Assembly (NCBI GenBank): GCA_001898145.1
Contig: MKSR01000012.1
Span: 310,001 to 374,000, forward strand
Reading direction: 5' to 3'
Length of the DNA: 64,000 nt
DNA from: Dyadobacter sp. 50-39
Lineage (GTDB): Bacteria > Bacteroidota > Bacteroidia > Cytophagales > Spirosomataceae
Positions 43,814 to 52,129 of this stretch are shown piece by piece. The translations under genes were made by a program, and so were the position numbers. Below the pieces are notes generated by a model. That model was not told the origin of the DNA and ran no database searches. It was given only the letters and a program-made list of their open reading frames with translations. The number at the start of each line of letters is the position of its first letter. Position 1 is the first letter of the stretch.

Positions 43814-43897
43814 CCACGTAAACCCTCCTCTATCAGTGTTCGTCAAAAATGTTAATTGGGTTGCTGACAGGGCGTCAGTCCCAAAGCAACAATTTGC
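43814..43897 (-). ncRNA. Candidate structured RNA element upstream of metF
   Basis: Between a possible promoter (TTTG at 43933-43930, 18 nt, TAGTATTC at 43911-43904; two mismatches) and the terminator at 43778-43813 lies about 85 nt with a compound hairpin: TTGGG-A-CTGAC-GCCCT-GTCAG-CAA-CCCAA (43884-43856), and an alternative GTTGC/GCAAC pairing. It contains GGGACTGAC and CAGCAACCC, faintly like parts of the SAM-I core, but the rest of that core is absent. It could be a leader sensor for metF or a small RNA. The remaining 43940-44119 stretch shows only a TTTTGGG/CCCAAAA hairpin (44080-44102) past the ElaA gene. Confidence 0.4.
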
Positions 43898-44119
43898 TTG
43901 ACTGAATACTAATAACTAAAATTCTGTGCCAAATTAGGAAAGAAAGCGTTTATGAGCAATTTATATCAAACTTTTTTTAACGAAATGTAGATAAGTTACT
44001 ACAATTTTCAGCCAGGATCCTGTTTCTGCTTCGTTTTAACACATTTCACGGTTACATGCTGTGTTTACTAATTCAACACTTTTGGGAAACGATTCCCCAA
44101 AACGTCGCATTTTTTGTAA

Positions 44120-44581
44120 TTACGCTGAATTTGGCCTTGTCATTTCGATATGTTCGATGTCGTCTTCGAGGTAAACTTCGCCTGACTGCCTGAATCCGAA
44201 CGACTCATAGAACTTTTTCAGGTACAGTTGTGCGCCTATCCGGATCGGCACCGGGCCATACAATGATTCCAGTTTTTCGATCGAAACGCGGAGCAGTTCT
44301 ATGCCATACCCCTCGCCGCGGCCCCGCGGCGAAACGACGATCCGGCCGATTGCCGGGTACTCATACGACAAGCCGGGCGGAACAATGCGCGCAAATGCCA
44401 TAAGTTCGTCATCGCGATACCCGGAAAGGTGGTAGCTGAGCTGGTCTTTGTTGTCCATATCCAGAAAACAGCACCGCTGTTCAAGTACGAAAACCTCACT
44501 GCGCAGGCGTAGTATCCCGTAGAGTTCCTTTGTAGTGAGTTCGTCGAATGTTTGAAAGCGCCAGTCGAGTAGATAATCCAT
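44120..44581 (-). CDS. elaA: ElaA-family GNAT N-acetyltransferase
   Basis: A 153-residue acetyltransferase of the GCN5 superfamily. The ElaA type is indicated by the N-terminus ELYGILRLRSEVFVLEQRC, YRDDELMAFARIVPPG and the acetyl-CoA motif IGRIVVSPRGRGEGYGIELL, with a C-terminal FYESFGFRQSGEVYLEDD. The acceptor is unknown. It faces away from yebC; the intergenic region also holds the yebC promoter. Confidence 0.9.
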   Translation of the reverse strand: MDYLLDWRFQTFDELTTKELYGILRLRSEVFVLEQRCCFLDMDNKDQLSYHLSGYRDDELMAFARIVPPGLSYEYPAIGRIVVSPRGRGEGYGIELLRVSIEKLESLYGPVPIRIGAQLYLKKFYESFGFRQSGEVYLEDDIEHIEMTRPNSA

Positions 44582-44628
44582 GAAAATTGGGGCAAAGAAT
44601 TTATTTTATCTGATATTGACCGTTTTTA

Positions 44629-44636
44629 TAAATTTG
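44629..44636 (+). promoter_or_regulatory. Bacteroidota -7 element TAAATTTG ahead of yebC
   Basis: An exact TAnnTTTG box 59 nt before the yebC ATG. No well-placed -33 TTG. Confidence 0.5.
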
Positions 44637-44695
44637 CGGCACAATTGACAATACCAAGGTACCAACATTAAAATAACTAATAATACATTATAAGT

Positions 44696-45409
44696 ATGGG
44701 AAGGGCTTTTGAATACAGAAAGGCACGGATGTTCAAACGGTGGGACAAGATGGCCAAAACTTTCACCAGGATTGGCAAGGAGATCGTTCTTGCGGTAAAA
44801 AACGGGACGGCGGACCCCGCCACCAACTCCAAACTCCGTGTACTGCTGCAAAATGCCAAGGCAGTGAACATGCCGAAGGAGACCGTAGAAAGAGCTATCA
44901 AGCGGGCCACGTCCAAGGACCAGGAGGATTACAAGGAAATGGTGTACGAAGGCTACGGCCCGCACGGCATCGCTATCCTCGTCGAAAGTACGACAGACAA
45001 CCCTACCCGCACGGTGGCCAACGTTCGGAGCTATTTCAACAAGCTCGGCGGCAGCCTCGGCACAATGGGTATGTTGGACTTCATCTTCGACCGCAAATGT
45101 ATCTTCAAGCTCAAAAACACAGGTAAGGATATCGAAGAGCTGGAATTCGAATTGATCGACGTGGGCGGAGAAGAAGTCTTCCTCGACGATGAAACCGGAC
45201 TGATCAACGTTTACGGCGAATTCCCTGCTTTCGGCGCATTACAGCACTATTTCGAAGAGAATGGGTACGAGATCGTCGAAGCGGATTTCGAGCGCATTCC
45301 GAACGATACCAAGACATTGAGCGACGAACAGGTTGCGGAAGTCGAAAAACTGATCGAGAGAATCGAGGAAGACGACGACGTGGTACGCGTGTTCCACAAT
45401 ATGGCTTAA
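44696..45409 (+). CDS. yebC: YebC/PmpR-family protein
   Basis: A 237-residue protein of the YebC/TACO1 family, regarded as a DNA-binding regulator and, in recent work on the family, as a factor easing ribosome stalling at proline stretches. Hallmarks: FTRIGKEIVLAVKNG, NSKLRVLLQNAKAVNMPKET, YEGYGPHGIAILVES, ALQHYFEENGYEIVEADFER. Length is normal. Its end overlaps the convergent GreA-like gene by 4 nt. Confidence 0.95.
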   Translation: MGRAFEYRKARMFKRWDKMAKTFTRIGKEIVLAVKNGTADPATNSKLRVLLQNAKAVNMPKETVERAIKRATSKDQEDYKEMVYEGYGPHGIAILVESTTDNPTRTVANVRSYFNKLGGSLGTMGMLDFIFDRKCIFKLKNTGKDIEELEFELIDVGGEEVFLDDETGLINVYGEFPAFGALQHYFEENGYEIVEADFERIPNDTKTLSDEQVAEVEKLIERIEEDDDVVRVFHNMA

Positions 45410-45867
45410 TGCAGCGCCACGATCCGGTGTTGTTTTTTCATAAACTCAAAAAAAGTCCCGGGCTCCTTTCCTAACAACGAGGCTCCCACGGGCGAAGAAG
45501 ATGAGACTGCTATGACGGTCTCATTTTCTATTTTAACGGCACCCAGGCTTACGGCAATAAAGAACCATCCCGCCGTAGTTTCGAGCAGCGAACCTATTGC
45601 ACTGCGGCCAGCCGCACTGCGCGTGGGCGTGTCGCTTTCTCCGATTTTTTCGAGGATCAGCCGCTCTTGTCGCGCCTGCTCGTACTGGCGCGCGTGCATA
45701 TTGCGGTCGAGCTGGCCCATCGAGCGCGATGTTTCATATTTATCGCCCATCGAACTTTTGCCTTGATCGTTTGCCGATTCCTGCGCTGCTTCCATAGCGG
45801 CCCATGCCACCTGCATGCGCTCGTCGAGTACCGCCTTTACGTGCGCGATCACCGTTGCTTTATCCAT
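45406..45867 (-). CDS. GreA C-terminal-like protein
   Basis: A 153-residue protein. N-terminal half helical (VIAHVKAVLDERMQVAWAAM, with QYEQARQERLILEKI likely coiled coil); C-terminal half FFIAVSLGAVKIENETVIAV, SSSSPVGASLLGKEPGTFFE resembles the FKBP-like domain of GreA/GreB, including the SPVGxALLGK signature. It lacks the acidic coiled-coil tip of GreA I would expect for transcript cleavage, so it may bind RNA polymerase in another way. It stands alone between yebC and pyrB. Confidence 0.75.
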   Translation of the reverse strand: MDKATVIAHVKAVLDERMQVAWAAMEAAQESANDQGKSSMGDKYETSRSMGQLDRNMHARQYEQARQERLILEKIGESDTPTRSAAGRSAIGSLLETTAGWFFIAVSLGAVKIENETVIAVSSSSPVGASLLGKEPGTFFEFMKKQHRIVALH

Positions 45868-45973
45868 TATCCAAAAGTATTTTCAGCCAGTCTGCCGTTT
45901 TCCCAAAGTCTGCAAATTAACACTGATTTATCCGAAAATTCCCTTCGGATTTTCTCATTGACCGCTTCCTTAT

Positions 45974-45981
45974 TATCTTTG
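45974..45981 (+). promoter_or_regulatory. Bacteroidota -7 element TATCTTTG ahead of pyrB
   Basis: An exact TAnnTTTG box 23 nt before the pyrB ATG at 46005, implying a very short leader without room for an attenuator. Confidence 0.6.
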
Positions 45982-46004
45982 CCAAACTTTCTTGAATACA
46001 AACA

Positions 46005-46925
46005 ATGACACAACTTTCGGTCCGGCACTTACTTGGAATCAAAAACCTGAACGAGAACGACATTCAAACTATCTTAGATACAGCGACTCAGTTCAAAGAA
46101 GTCATTAACCGGCCCATCAAGAAAGTCCCTTCCCTTCGCGACATTACCATTGCCAACGTATTTTTCGAGAACTCCACACGTACCCGGCTTTCTTTTGAGC
46201 TCGCGGAGAAGCGGCTTTCTGCCGATGTGGTAAATTTTTCGGCTTCCGGAAGCTCGGTCAAAAAAGGCGAAACATTACTGGACACGGTCAACAACATCCT
46301 TGCGATGAAAGTGGATATGATTGTGATGCGCCACAGCAGTCCGGGCGCCCCGCATTACCTGTCCACCCGCATCCCCGCGAACGTCGTGAATGCAGGCGAC
46401 GGTACGCACGAGCACCCGACCCAGGCATTGCTCGATGCGTTTTCTATGCGGGAAAAACTGGGTGACCTGGCCGGCAAGAAAATAGCGATCATCGGCGACA
46501 TCACGCACTCCCGCGTGGCACTATCGAATATATTTTGTCTGCAAAAACTGGGAGCCGAAGTGATGGTATGCGGCCCATCCACGCTAATCCCGAAACATTT
46601 GGGTGAGCTTGGCGTTAAAATCGGGCACAACGTAAAAGAAGCGTTGCAGTGGTGCGATGTGGCAAACGTGCTGCGTATACAGCTGGAACGGCAGCAGATC
46701 AAATACTTCCCGTCGCTTCGTGAGTACTCCCTCTATTATGGCATCAACAAGGCCATGCTCGACGAGCTGGACAAGGAAATCGTGCTCATGCACCCGGGGC
46801 CGATCAATCGCGGGGTGGAGCTTTCATCCGATGCCGCAGATTCGCAGCATTCGATCATTTTGAACCAGGTAGAAAACGGAGTTGCCGTGAGAATGGCAGT
46901 GCTTTATTTGCTGGCCCAGCAATAA
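46005..46925 (+). CDS. pyrB: Aspartate carbamoyltransferase, catalytic chain
   Basis: A 306-residue enzyme that joins carbamoyl phosphate and aspartate in the second step of pyrimidine synthesis. Motifs: FFENSTRTRLSFELAEKRL (carbamoyl-phosphate loop), GSSVKKGETLLDT, HEHPTQALLDAFSM, IIGDITHSRVALSN, VLMHPGPINRGVEL. Normal length for the catalytic chain; no PyrI regulatory subunit gene adjoins it. The gene is convergent with the AlkD-like gene, 8 nt apart. Confidence 0.97.
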   Translation: MTQLSVRHLLGIKNLNENDIQTILDTATQFKEVINRPIKKVPSLRDITIANVFFENSTRTRLSFELAEKRLSADVVNFSASGSSVKKGETLLDTVNNILAMKVDMIVMRHSSPGAPHYLSTRIPANVVNAGDGTHEHPTQALLDAFSMREKLGDLAGKKIAIIGDITHSRVALSNIFCLQKLGAEVMVCGPSTLIPKHLGELGVKIGHNVKEALQWCDVANVLRIQLERQQIKYFPSLREYSLYYGINKAMLDELDKEIVLMHPGPINRGVELSSDAADSQHSIILNQVENGVAVRMAVLYLLAQQ

Positions 46926-46933
46926 GCTAGTAA

Positions 46934-47644
46934 TCAACACCTTACTTCTTTTCGTTTTCTTCCAAGGAGGCCTTTGTCCCACACTTTTTGAATGTAGTCG
47001 GGCGCGAAAGGCACTTTGCATTCGGTATTGCCCATATTGACTTTCACTTTCCCGATCCGCTTTCCGACTTCCATCGCCTTTTCCGCAAGCGGAGGATAAT
47101 AAGCACCCACCGCGATCACAAAGCCGTTCATCACGTAACGTACCTGATTTGGTGCCGAATGCACTTCACGTTCCACGCGATCGAGCAACTGATCTATTTC
47201 CTGCTTGTCGATCTGGTCGTCCGGCGTCAATGCCATAATGCAACCCCAGGTCGCCCAGCCCGCATCGGCTGTCAGCTCATCTTCCGACTCGATCCATTTC
47301 CGGGCCATTTCAAATTTGTAGGGACTTTCGGCGGCATTCCAGGCCACCGTATACTCGCTGATCATGTACCAGGAAGCGCCCCTAATCCACTCGTCGAGCA
47401 CCTCCGGCGTCATCAACGCGGGTTTGGCCATGAGCCCGGCAAGGTACATCGCATCCGAATTCCCGGTTTTGAACAATTCAAGCGCCAGTTTGTGGTCGTT
47501 TTTATGTCTTTTCAGGATCGGCTTCATATCCCCGATCCGCACGCCGTAAATGGGTTCTACGGCGCCGTGGTTCTTCATCGTTTTGAGCGTTTGCTCCGTG
47601 CCAAGCATAGCCAGCTCGTTCATGATTTCCTTTACCTGCTCCAT
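46934..47644 (-). CDS. AlkD-like DNA alkylation repair protein
   Basis: A 236-residue HEAT-like-repeat protein: GAVEPIYGVRIGDMKPILKR, LALELFKTGNSDAMYLAGLM, EWIRGASWYMISEYTVAW, GWATWGCIMALTPDD, VRYVMNGFVIAVGAYYPPL. This pattern fits the AlkC/AlkD glycosylase-type family in Bacteroidota that may excise or bind alkylated bases. The exact catalytic residues cannot be confirmed by eye, so the activity is a family-level inference. Confidence 0.8.
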   Translation of the reverse strand: MEQVKEIMNELAMLGTEQTLKTMKNHGAVEPIYGVRIGDMKPILKRHKNDHKLALELFKTGNSDAMYLAGLMAKPALMTPEVLDEWIRGASWYMISEYTVAWNAAESPYKFEMARKWIESEDELTADAGWATWGCIMALTPDDQIDKQEIDQLLDRVEREVHSAPNQVRYVMNGFVIAVGAYYPPLAEKAMEVGKRIGKVKVNMGNTECKVPFAPDYIQKVWDKGLLGRKRKEVRC

Positions 47645-47728
47645 TTCCGGACGATTTGTTTTTCATGGAAAATATAATGTTTTTAAAGAAAAATTTACTT
47701 TTCATCCCAATCTAAAAATACATCCATC

Positions 47729-48619
47729 ATGAGCTATAACGAAGGCATGCTCCGCGATGGCGCGCTCGAAAACAGGACGATCATCGTCACGGGAGGCGGT
47801 ACCGGGCTTGGTAAATCAATGGCCTCCTATTTCCTGCGCCTAGGCGCCAATGTGGTCATTTGCAGCAGGAAAGCGGACATTCTGAAAAAAACAGCCGCCG
47901 AACTGGCCCAGTCCACAGGAGGGAAGATCCTGTTTGTGGCATGCGATGTGCGAAATACCGACCAGATTGAAAACGTGATCGCGAAGGCCATTGAAGCCTT
48001 CGGACGCGTGGATGGCCTGGTCAACAACTCCGCGGGCAACTTCATCAGCCCTACCGAGCGGCTTTCGTATAAAGCCGTCGATACGGTCGTCGACATTGTG
48101 CTGCGCGGCACCTATTATTTTACGCTCGCATTGGGCAAATACTGGATTGAAAACCATATCAAAGGCTCGATACTCAACATCGTGACTACCTACGCCACTA
48201 CCGGCTCGGGCTGGGTTGTACCTTCTGCCATGGCAAAGTCAGGCGTGCTCACAATGACAAAGTCGCTTGCATTCGAGTGGGCGCGGCATGGTATCCGCCT
48301 GAATGCGATCGCACCCGGCCCGTTTCCGACGAAAGGCGCGTGGGACCGCCTGTTTCCCGAAGAGCTTGCCGCCAAATTTGCATTCGAAAATCGCATTCCG
48401 CTCGGGCGCACGGGCGAGCACCAGGAACTGGCCAACCTTGCCGCCTACCTCATCTCCGATTTTTCGGCTTACATGACCGGCGAGGTGATCACCCTCGACG
48501 GAGGCGAAGTACTGGGTGGCGGGCAATTCAATTTCCTGAAAGAAATCACTGACAATCAATGGAATGCCATCGAAGACCAGATCAAATCAGCGACCCGCGG
48601 CGGCAAGAGTCCGGAATAA
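47729..48619 (+). CDS. SDR-family oxidoreductase, dienoyl-CoA reductase-like
   Basis: A 296-residue short-chain dehydrogenase: NADP-binding TGGGTGLGKSMASYF, VNNSAGNF, and YMTGEVITLDGGE at the C-terminus. The tyrosine of the usual Y-x3-K is missing: the corresponding segment is SAMAKSGVLTMTKSLAFEW, as in peroxisomal-type 2,4-dienoyl-CoA reductases and related enzymes. That, with LGKYWIENHIKGSILNIV, makes a fatty-acyl substrate likely. The ATG at 47729 is preceded by a short AT-rich leader. Confidence 0.87.
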   Translation: MSYNEGMLRDGALENRTIIVTGGGTGLGKSMASYFLRLGANVVICSRKADILKKTAAELAQSTGGKILFVACDVRNTDQIENVIAKAIEAFGRVDGLVNNSAGNFISPTERLSYKAVDTVVDIVLRGTYYFTLALGKYWIENHIKGSILNIVTTYATTGSGWVVPSAMAKSGVLTMTKSLAFEWARHGIRLNAIAPGPFPTKGAWDRLFPEELAAKFAFENRIPLGRTGEHQELANLAAYLISDFSAYMTGEVITLDGGEVLGGGQFNFLKEITDNQWNAIEDQIKSATRGGKSPE

Positions 48620-48643
48620 AAATTTTATTACCGTTTTATTGGG

Positions 48644-48651
48644 TAATTTTG
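48644..48651 (+). promoter_or_regulatory. Bacteroidota -7 element TAATTTTG
   Basis: An exact TAnnTTTG box. With transcription starting near 48658, the ATG at 48692 is a better start than the in-frame TTG at 48668. Confidence 0.5.
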
Positions 48652-48691
48652 CCCGTTCATTCGTTATTTGACAAACGAAGAATACACGTAC

Positions 48692-49987
48692 ATGAGAACA
48701 AATTTTTGCTTTTGTATCTACATAATGTCTGTTTTGGTGATGGCCGGTTGTGCATCATCCAATAAGCCTATGAAGCAAATTCCGGAAGCCCAGGTGCGGT
48801 CAATGGAGCAACAACAGCAGGCATCGGCGCCGGTGAACGAAGAGCTGTCATTGGTAGCTATCCAAAGCAAATATTTGTTGAAAGACACGACACAAACATC
48901 GGTCTTCCTGTATGTGGATGCCTTCAAAGGCAAAAATCCGATCAGCGCGGCCGATTTCGTGAGGTTATATAACCTTAACTACGTGATCTACTCCGACTAC
49001 GGCACGCGCGAACGTCTGGGCTACGGCAATGTAAAGCTCGACTCGACGAATGTAACGCGCATGGGCGATAAAATCGTGATTTCTTACGAACTGAAAAGTC
49101 CTAACCGCGACTACGGCGTGCTGCTCAGCGAAATCAGCCAGACCGGCACCCTGAAAAAGGTCCTGAATGACCTCACCATCCGCTTCAAAAAGCTGGCCGT
49201 CAACCAGATGTACGGCGTCTACACCGGCAATTCCACCCAGCCATTGCAGCGGCATTATATCAGTTCAACAGAGCAGTTCACGATCAAAAAAGCAGGCGAT
49301 AACGCAGACCAGCTGCATGTTTATTACTACAACCACGATTTCGAGCCGGCCGGGTCTCCGATGAACATCGCACCGAAGGGCGGCAGCAAATCACTCGAAG
49401 TGGACAGTACGTTTATGATCAGCGCCAATCAGCCGCTGCAATTTGCAAAGGAAGGCCTTTACAACATTTTCGCTGATACGACGCAATCAGAAGGACTTGG
49501 TATCCTCGTTGTCAATGAGCGCTTTCCGAAGGTAACCCGCCCGCAGTTGCTGCTTGGGCCATTGCTTTACATGAGCACCAACAACGAAATCAACGAGATC
49601 AAGAAAGCGGAAGATTATAAAAAGGCGCTGGATAAATACTGGCTCACGCTCATGAACGGCAACGCGCCGCTTGCCCAGCAATCGATCCGGTCGTTCTACG
49701 GAAGAGTGGAGGAAGCCAACCAGCTTTTCACCACCTACAAGGAAGGCTGGAAAACCGACAAAGGAATGATTTACATCATATTGGGCCCGCCGGACAAAGT
49801 ACAGCGCAGCAAAGACCGCGAAGTATGGAGCTACGATCATAAAGGCAATGCTCAAAACGTCAATTTTACATTTAACAGAAGAAACAATCAATTTGTGGAT
49901 GATCATTATGAACTGGTTCGCTATGCCGAATACCAGCCGATTTGGTATCCAGTAGTAGAAGCATGGAGAAACGGAAGTATACGGTAA
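48692..49987 (+). CDS. GWxTD-domain lipoprotein
   Basis: A 431-residue lipoprotein from ATG 48692: signal MRTNFCFCIYIMSVLVMAGC with lipobox VMAGC, a long beta-rich middle part, and near residue 350 the GWxTD motif (KEGWKTDKGMIYIILGPPD) followed by EVWSYDHKGNAQNVNFTF. GWxTD proteins occur in Bacteroidota and Acidobacteria, probably at the envelope; function unknown. Its last 25 nt overlap rlmB, which suggests coupled expression of unrelated functions. Confidence 0.88.
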   Translation: MRTNFCFCIYIMSVLVMAGCASSNKPMKQIPEAQVRSMEQQQQASAPVNEELSLVAIQSKYLLKDTTQTSVFLYVDAFKGKNPISAADFVRLYNLNYVIYSDYGTRERLGYGNVKLDSTNVTRMGDKIVISYELKSPNRDYGVLLSEISQTGTLKKVLNDLTIRFKKLAVNQMYGVYTGNSTQPLQRHYISSTEQFTIKKAGDNADQLHVYYYNHDFEPAGSPMNIAPKGGSKSLEVDSTFMISANQPLQFAKEGLYNIFADTTQSEGLGILVVNERFPKVTRPQLLLGPLLYMSTNNEINEIKKAEDYKKALDKYWLTLMNGNAPLAQQSIRSFYGRVEEANQLFTTYKEGWKTDKGMIYIILGPPDKVQRSKDREVWSYDHKGNAQNVNFTFNRRNNQFVDDHYELVRYAEYQPIWYPVVEAWRNGSIR

Positions 49988-50733
49988 GAAAACCAGCCCC
50001 CAGACAGTCCCAGGCCGACATGGTTTTTGGTACGCAGTCGGTACTTGAAACCCTTCGTTCGGGGAAAGAAATCGAACGGTTGTTCATTCAGCGCGAGTTT
50101 GGCCTCGCCGAAATTGAAAAGCTCGCCAAGGAATTGGGCGTTCCCTACCAGCGCGTACCGGTTGAAAAACTGAACCGGGTAACCCGCAAAAACCATCAGG
50201 GCGTCATCGCATTTGTATCGCCGATCCAATACATGCCGTTGCACAATGTGCTTACGCAGGTGTACGAGGACGGCAAAACCCCGCTCTTGCTCTTGCTCGA
50301 CCGTGTTACCGATGTCCGCAATTTCGGGGCCATCGCACGTACCGCTGAATGTGCAGGCGTACAAGCGATTATCGTCCCTACGAAAGGCGGCGCCCAGATT
50401 AATGCGGATGCGATGAAAACATCATCCGGCGCATTGAACTTCCTGCCAATATGCCGCGAACCGAATCTTTGGGAAACACTTACTTACCTAAGAAACAGCG
50501 GATTGCAGATTATCGCATGTACTGAAAAAACAGACAAATCGCTTTACGACATCGACTTCACCGTCCCAACTGTAATCATAATGGGTTCGGAAGAAGACGG
50601 TATTTCCAAAGAATTCATCGACCTCGCCGACAGCGGTGCCCGCATCCCGCTCGCCGGGCAAGTGGAATCCCTGAATGTGTCAGTAGCAAGCTCGATTGTA
50701 TTGTATGAGGCTGTGCGGCAGCGGATAAAATAG
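49963..50733 (+). CDS. rlmB: 23S rRNA (guanosine-2'-O-)-methyltransferase, SpoU family
   Basis: A 256-residue SPOUT methyltransferase from ATG 49963. An N-terminal substrate-binding domain (VFGTQSVLETLRSGKEIERL) is followed by the knotted SAM domain: LLLLDRVTDVRNFGAIARTA (motif 1), IIMGSEEDGISKEFID (motif 2) and IPLAGQVESLNVSVASSIVL (motif 3). It methylates the 2'-oxygen of a guanosine in 23S rRNA, by family assignment G2251. It overlaps the GWxTD gene by 25 nt and ends at a long-loop terminator. Confidence 0.93.
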   Translation: MEKRKYTVRKPAPRQSQADMVFGTQSVLETLRSGKEIERLFIQREFGLAEIEKLAKELGVPYQRVPVEKLNRVTRKNHQGVIAFVSPIQYMPLHNVLTQVYEDGKTPLLLLLDRVTDVRNFGAIARTAECAGVQAIIVPTKGGAQINADAMKTSSGALNFLPICREPNLWETLTYLRNSGLQIIACTEKTDKSLYDIDFTVPTVIIMGSEEDGISKEFIDLADSGARIPLAGQVESLNVSVASSIVLYEAVRQRIK

Positions 50734-50760
50734 AATAACAGAAAGACTGTTATATAAAGA

Positions 50761-50815
50761 AACACCTGAACCGGCATTGGATTGCATCTCCTCTAAGCAC
50801 GTCAGGTGTTTTTTC
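50761..50815 (+). terminator. Terminator after rlmB
   Basis: AACACCTGA (50761-50769) pairs with TCAGGTGTT (50802-50810) around a 32-nt loop, followed by a T-run. A smaller hairpin ATAACAG-AAAGA-CTGTTAT (50735-50753) precedes it. Confidence 0.7.
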
Positions 50816-50827
50816 TTTTGCTTTCTG

Positions 50828-51937
50828 TCAGTCTTCCTGCCGGAAACTCTTCATAATCCAGCCACCGCCGATCACATCATCACCTTCGTAGAATACTGCG
50901 GCCTGGCCGGGCGCTATGCCATTTACGCCGTCGTGGAAGCGGGCTACGATCTGATCCGGCCCGGTTTGTTCGATAACCGCCGGGGTACCATCGTGCTTGT
51001 AGCGTACTTTGGTGACGGTTTCAAGCGGTTGCCCGATCGATGCGTATTTTTGAAGATTCAGCTTACTCACATTCATACCGTCACGGAACAGGTCGGGCAT
51101 GTCGCCGAGGACTACTTCATTGGTATCTTTCCGGATCTCGGTAACGAAAACAGGGCGCCCCAATGCAATGCCAAGGCCTTTCCGCTGGCCCACGGTGTAG
51201 AACGGGTAACCTTCATGTTTCCCCACAACGGTACCATCGGCATAAATGAAGTTGCCGCCTGCCACTTCCGCTTCCAGACCTGGAATGCGCCGTTTCAGGA
51301 AGCCACGATAGTCGTTATCAGGCACGAAACAGATTTCGTAGCTCTCTGATTTATTCACCAGATCGATGAAACCTCTCTCGCGGGCCATTTCCCGGATTTC
51401 GGATTTATGCAAATAGCCTAACGGCAGCTTGGTACGGGCCAGGCTTTCCTGCGATACGCCCCAGAGCACATAACTTTGATCCTTCCAGGCATCAATGCCT
51501 TTGGATACATAGTGACGGCCATTGTTGAACTGCATATTGGCATAGTGCCCGGTGGCGATGAACTCGCAATCGAGCCGATCCGCACGGCGAAGCAAAGCGT
51601 CCCATTTGATATGGGTGTTACAAAGCACGCATGGATTAGGTGTACGGCCTTCGAGGTATTCTCCTGTGAAATGGTCGATCACATAGTCGCCGAACTCTGC
51701 GCGGATGTCGAGAATGTAATGCGGGAAACCTAGTTCTACCGCTATGTTTCGTGCGTCGTTGATCGAATCCAGCGAACAACAACCGGTTTCTTTCTTCGTA
51801 CCGCCGCTGCTGGCGTAATCCCAGGTTTTCATCGTCATACCGATGACTTCATAACCTTGTTCGTGGAGAAGAACAGCTGCAAGCGAGCTGTCGATGCCGC
51901 CGCTCATGGCGACCAGAATGCGTCCGTGTTTACTCAT
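50828..51937 (-). CDS. mnmA: tRNA-specific 2-thiouridylase
   Basis: A 369-residue enzyme that thiolates U34 of tRNAs for Lys, Glu and Gln. The PP-loop AMSGGIDSSLAAVLLHEQGY binds ATP; the catalytic cysteines are in NPCVLCNTHIKW and YEICFVPDND. GCCSLDSINDARNIA and QRKGLGIALGRP are also diagnostic. It starts at ATG 51937. A -7-like box (TAATTTTG, minus strand) lies at 52042-52035. A GGAACC/GGTTCC hairpin sits between that box and the start. Confidence 0.97.
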   Translation of the reverse strand: MSKHGRILVAMSGGIDSSLAAVLLHEQGYEVIGMTMKTWDYASSGGTKKETGCCSLDSINDARNIAVELGFPHYILDIRAEFGDYVIDHFTGEYLEGRTPNPCVLCNTHIKWDALLRRADRLDCEFIATGHYANMQFNNGRHYVSKGIDAWKDQSYVLWGVSQESLARTKLPLGYLHKSEIREMARERGFIDLVNKSESYEICFVPDNDYRGFLKRRIPGLEAEVAGGNFIYADGTVVGKHEGYPFYTVGQRKGLGIALGRPVFVTEIRKDTNEVVLGDMPDLFRDGMNVSKLNLQKYASIGQPLETVTKVRYKHDGTPAVIEQTGPDQIVARFHDGVNGIAPGQAAVFYEGDDVIGGGWIMKSFRQED

Positions 51938-52034
51938 TGTAGTAATCTGGCGAAGGTTGAATGCCTTCCGATTTTTGGTTAGAATTGAATGGAACCAACG
52001 TCGCTCAACGGGAGTCGGTTCCTTAATGCGGCCA

Positions 52035-52042
52035 CAAAATTA
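52035..52042 (-). promoter_or_regulatory. Bacteroidota -7 element for mnmA
   Basis: TAATTTTG on the minus strand matches TAnnTTTG. It leaves a leader of about 90 nt that contains the inverted repeat GGAACCGAC/GTTGGTTCC (about 51992-52023). Confidence 0.45.
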
Positions 52043-52129
52043 CGATTAATATCCGGGAATGCCGTATCGTCAATCCTTATTAACCACAACTTTAATCACC
52101 CCGGGCCATTGCTTCGAGAAGTACAGGTC

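Noticed and set aside
43814-43897. A SAM-I riboswitch ahead of metF
   Set aside because: GGGACTGAC and CAGCAACCC look similar, but the GGTGCTAA closing block and the P1-P2 core are absent, unlike the clear example at 59572-59656.
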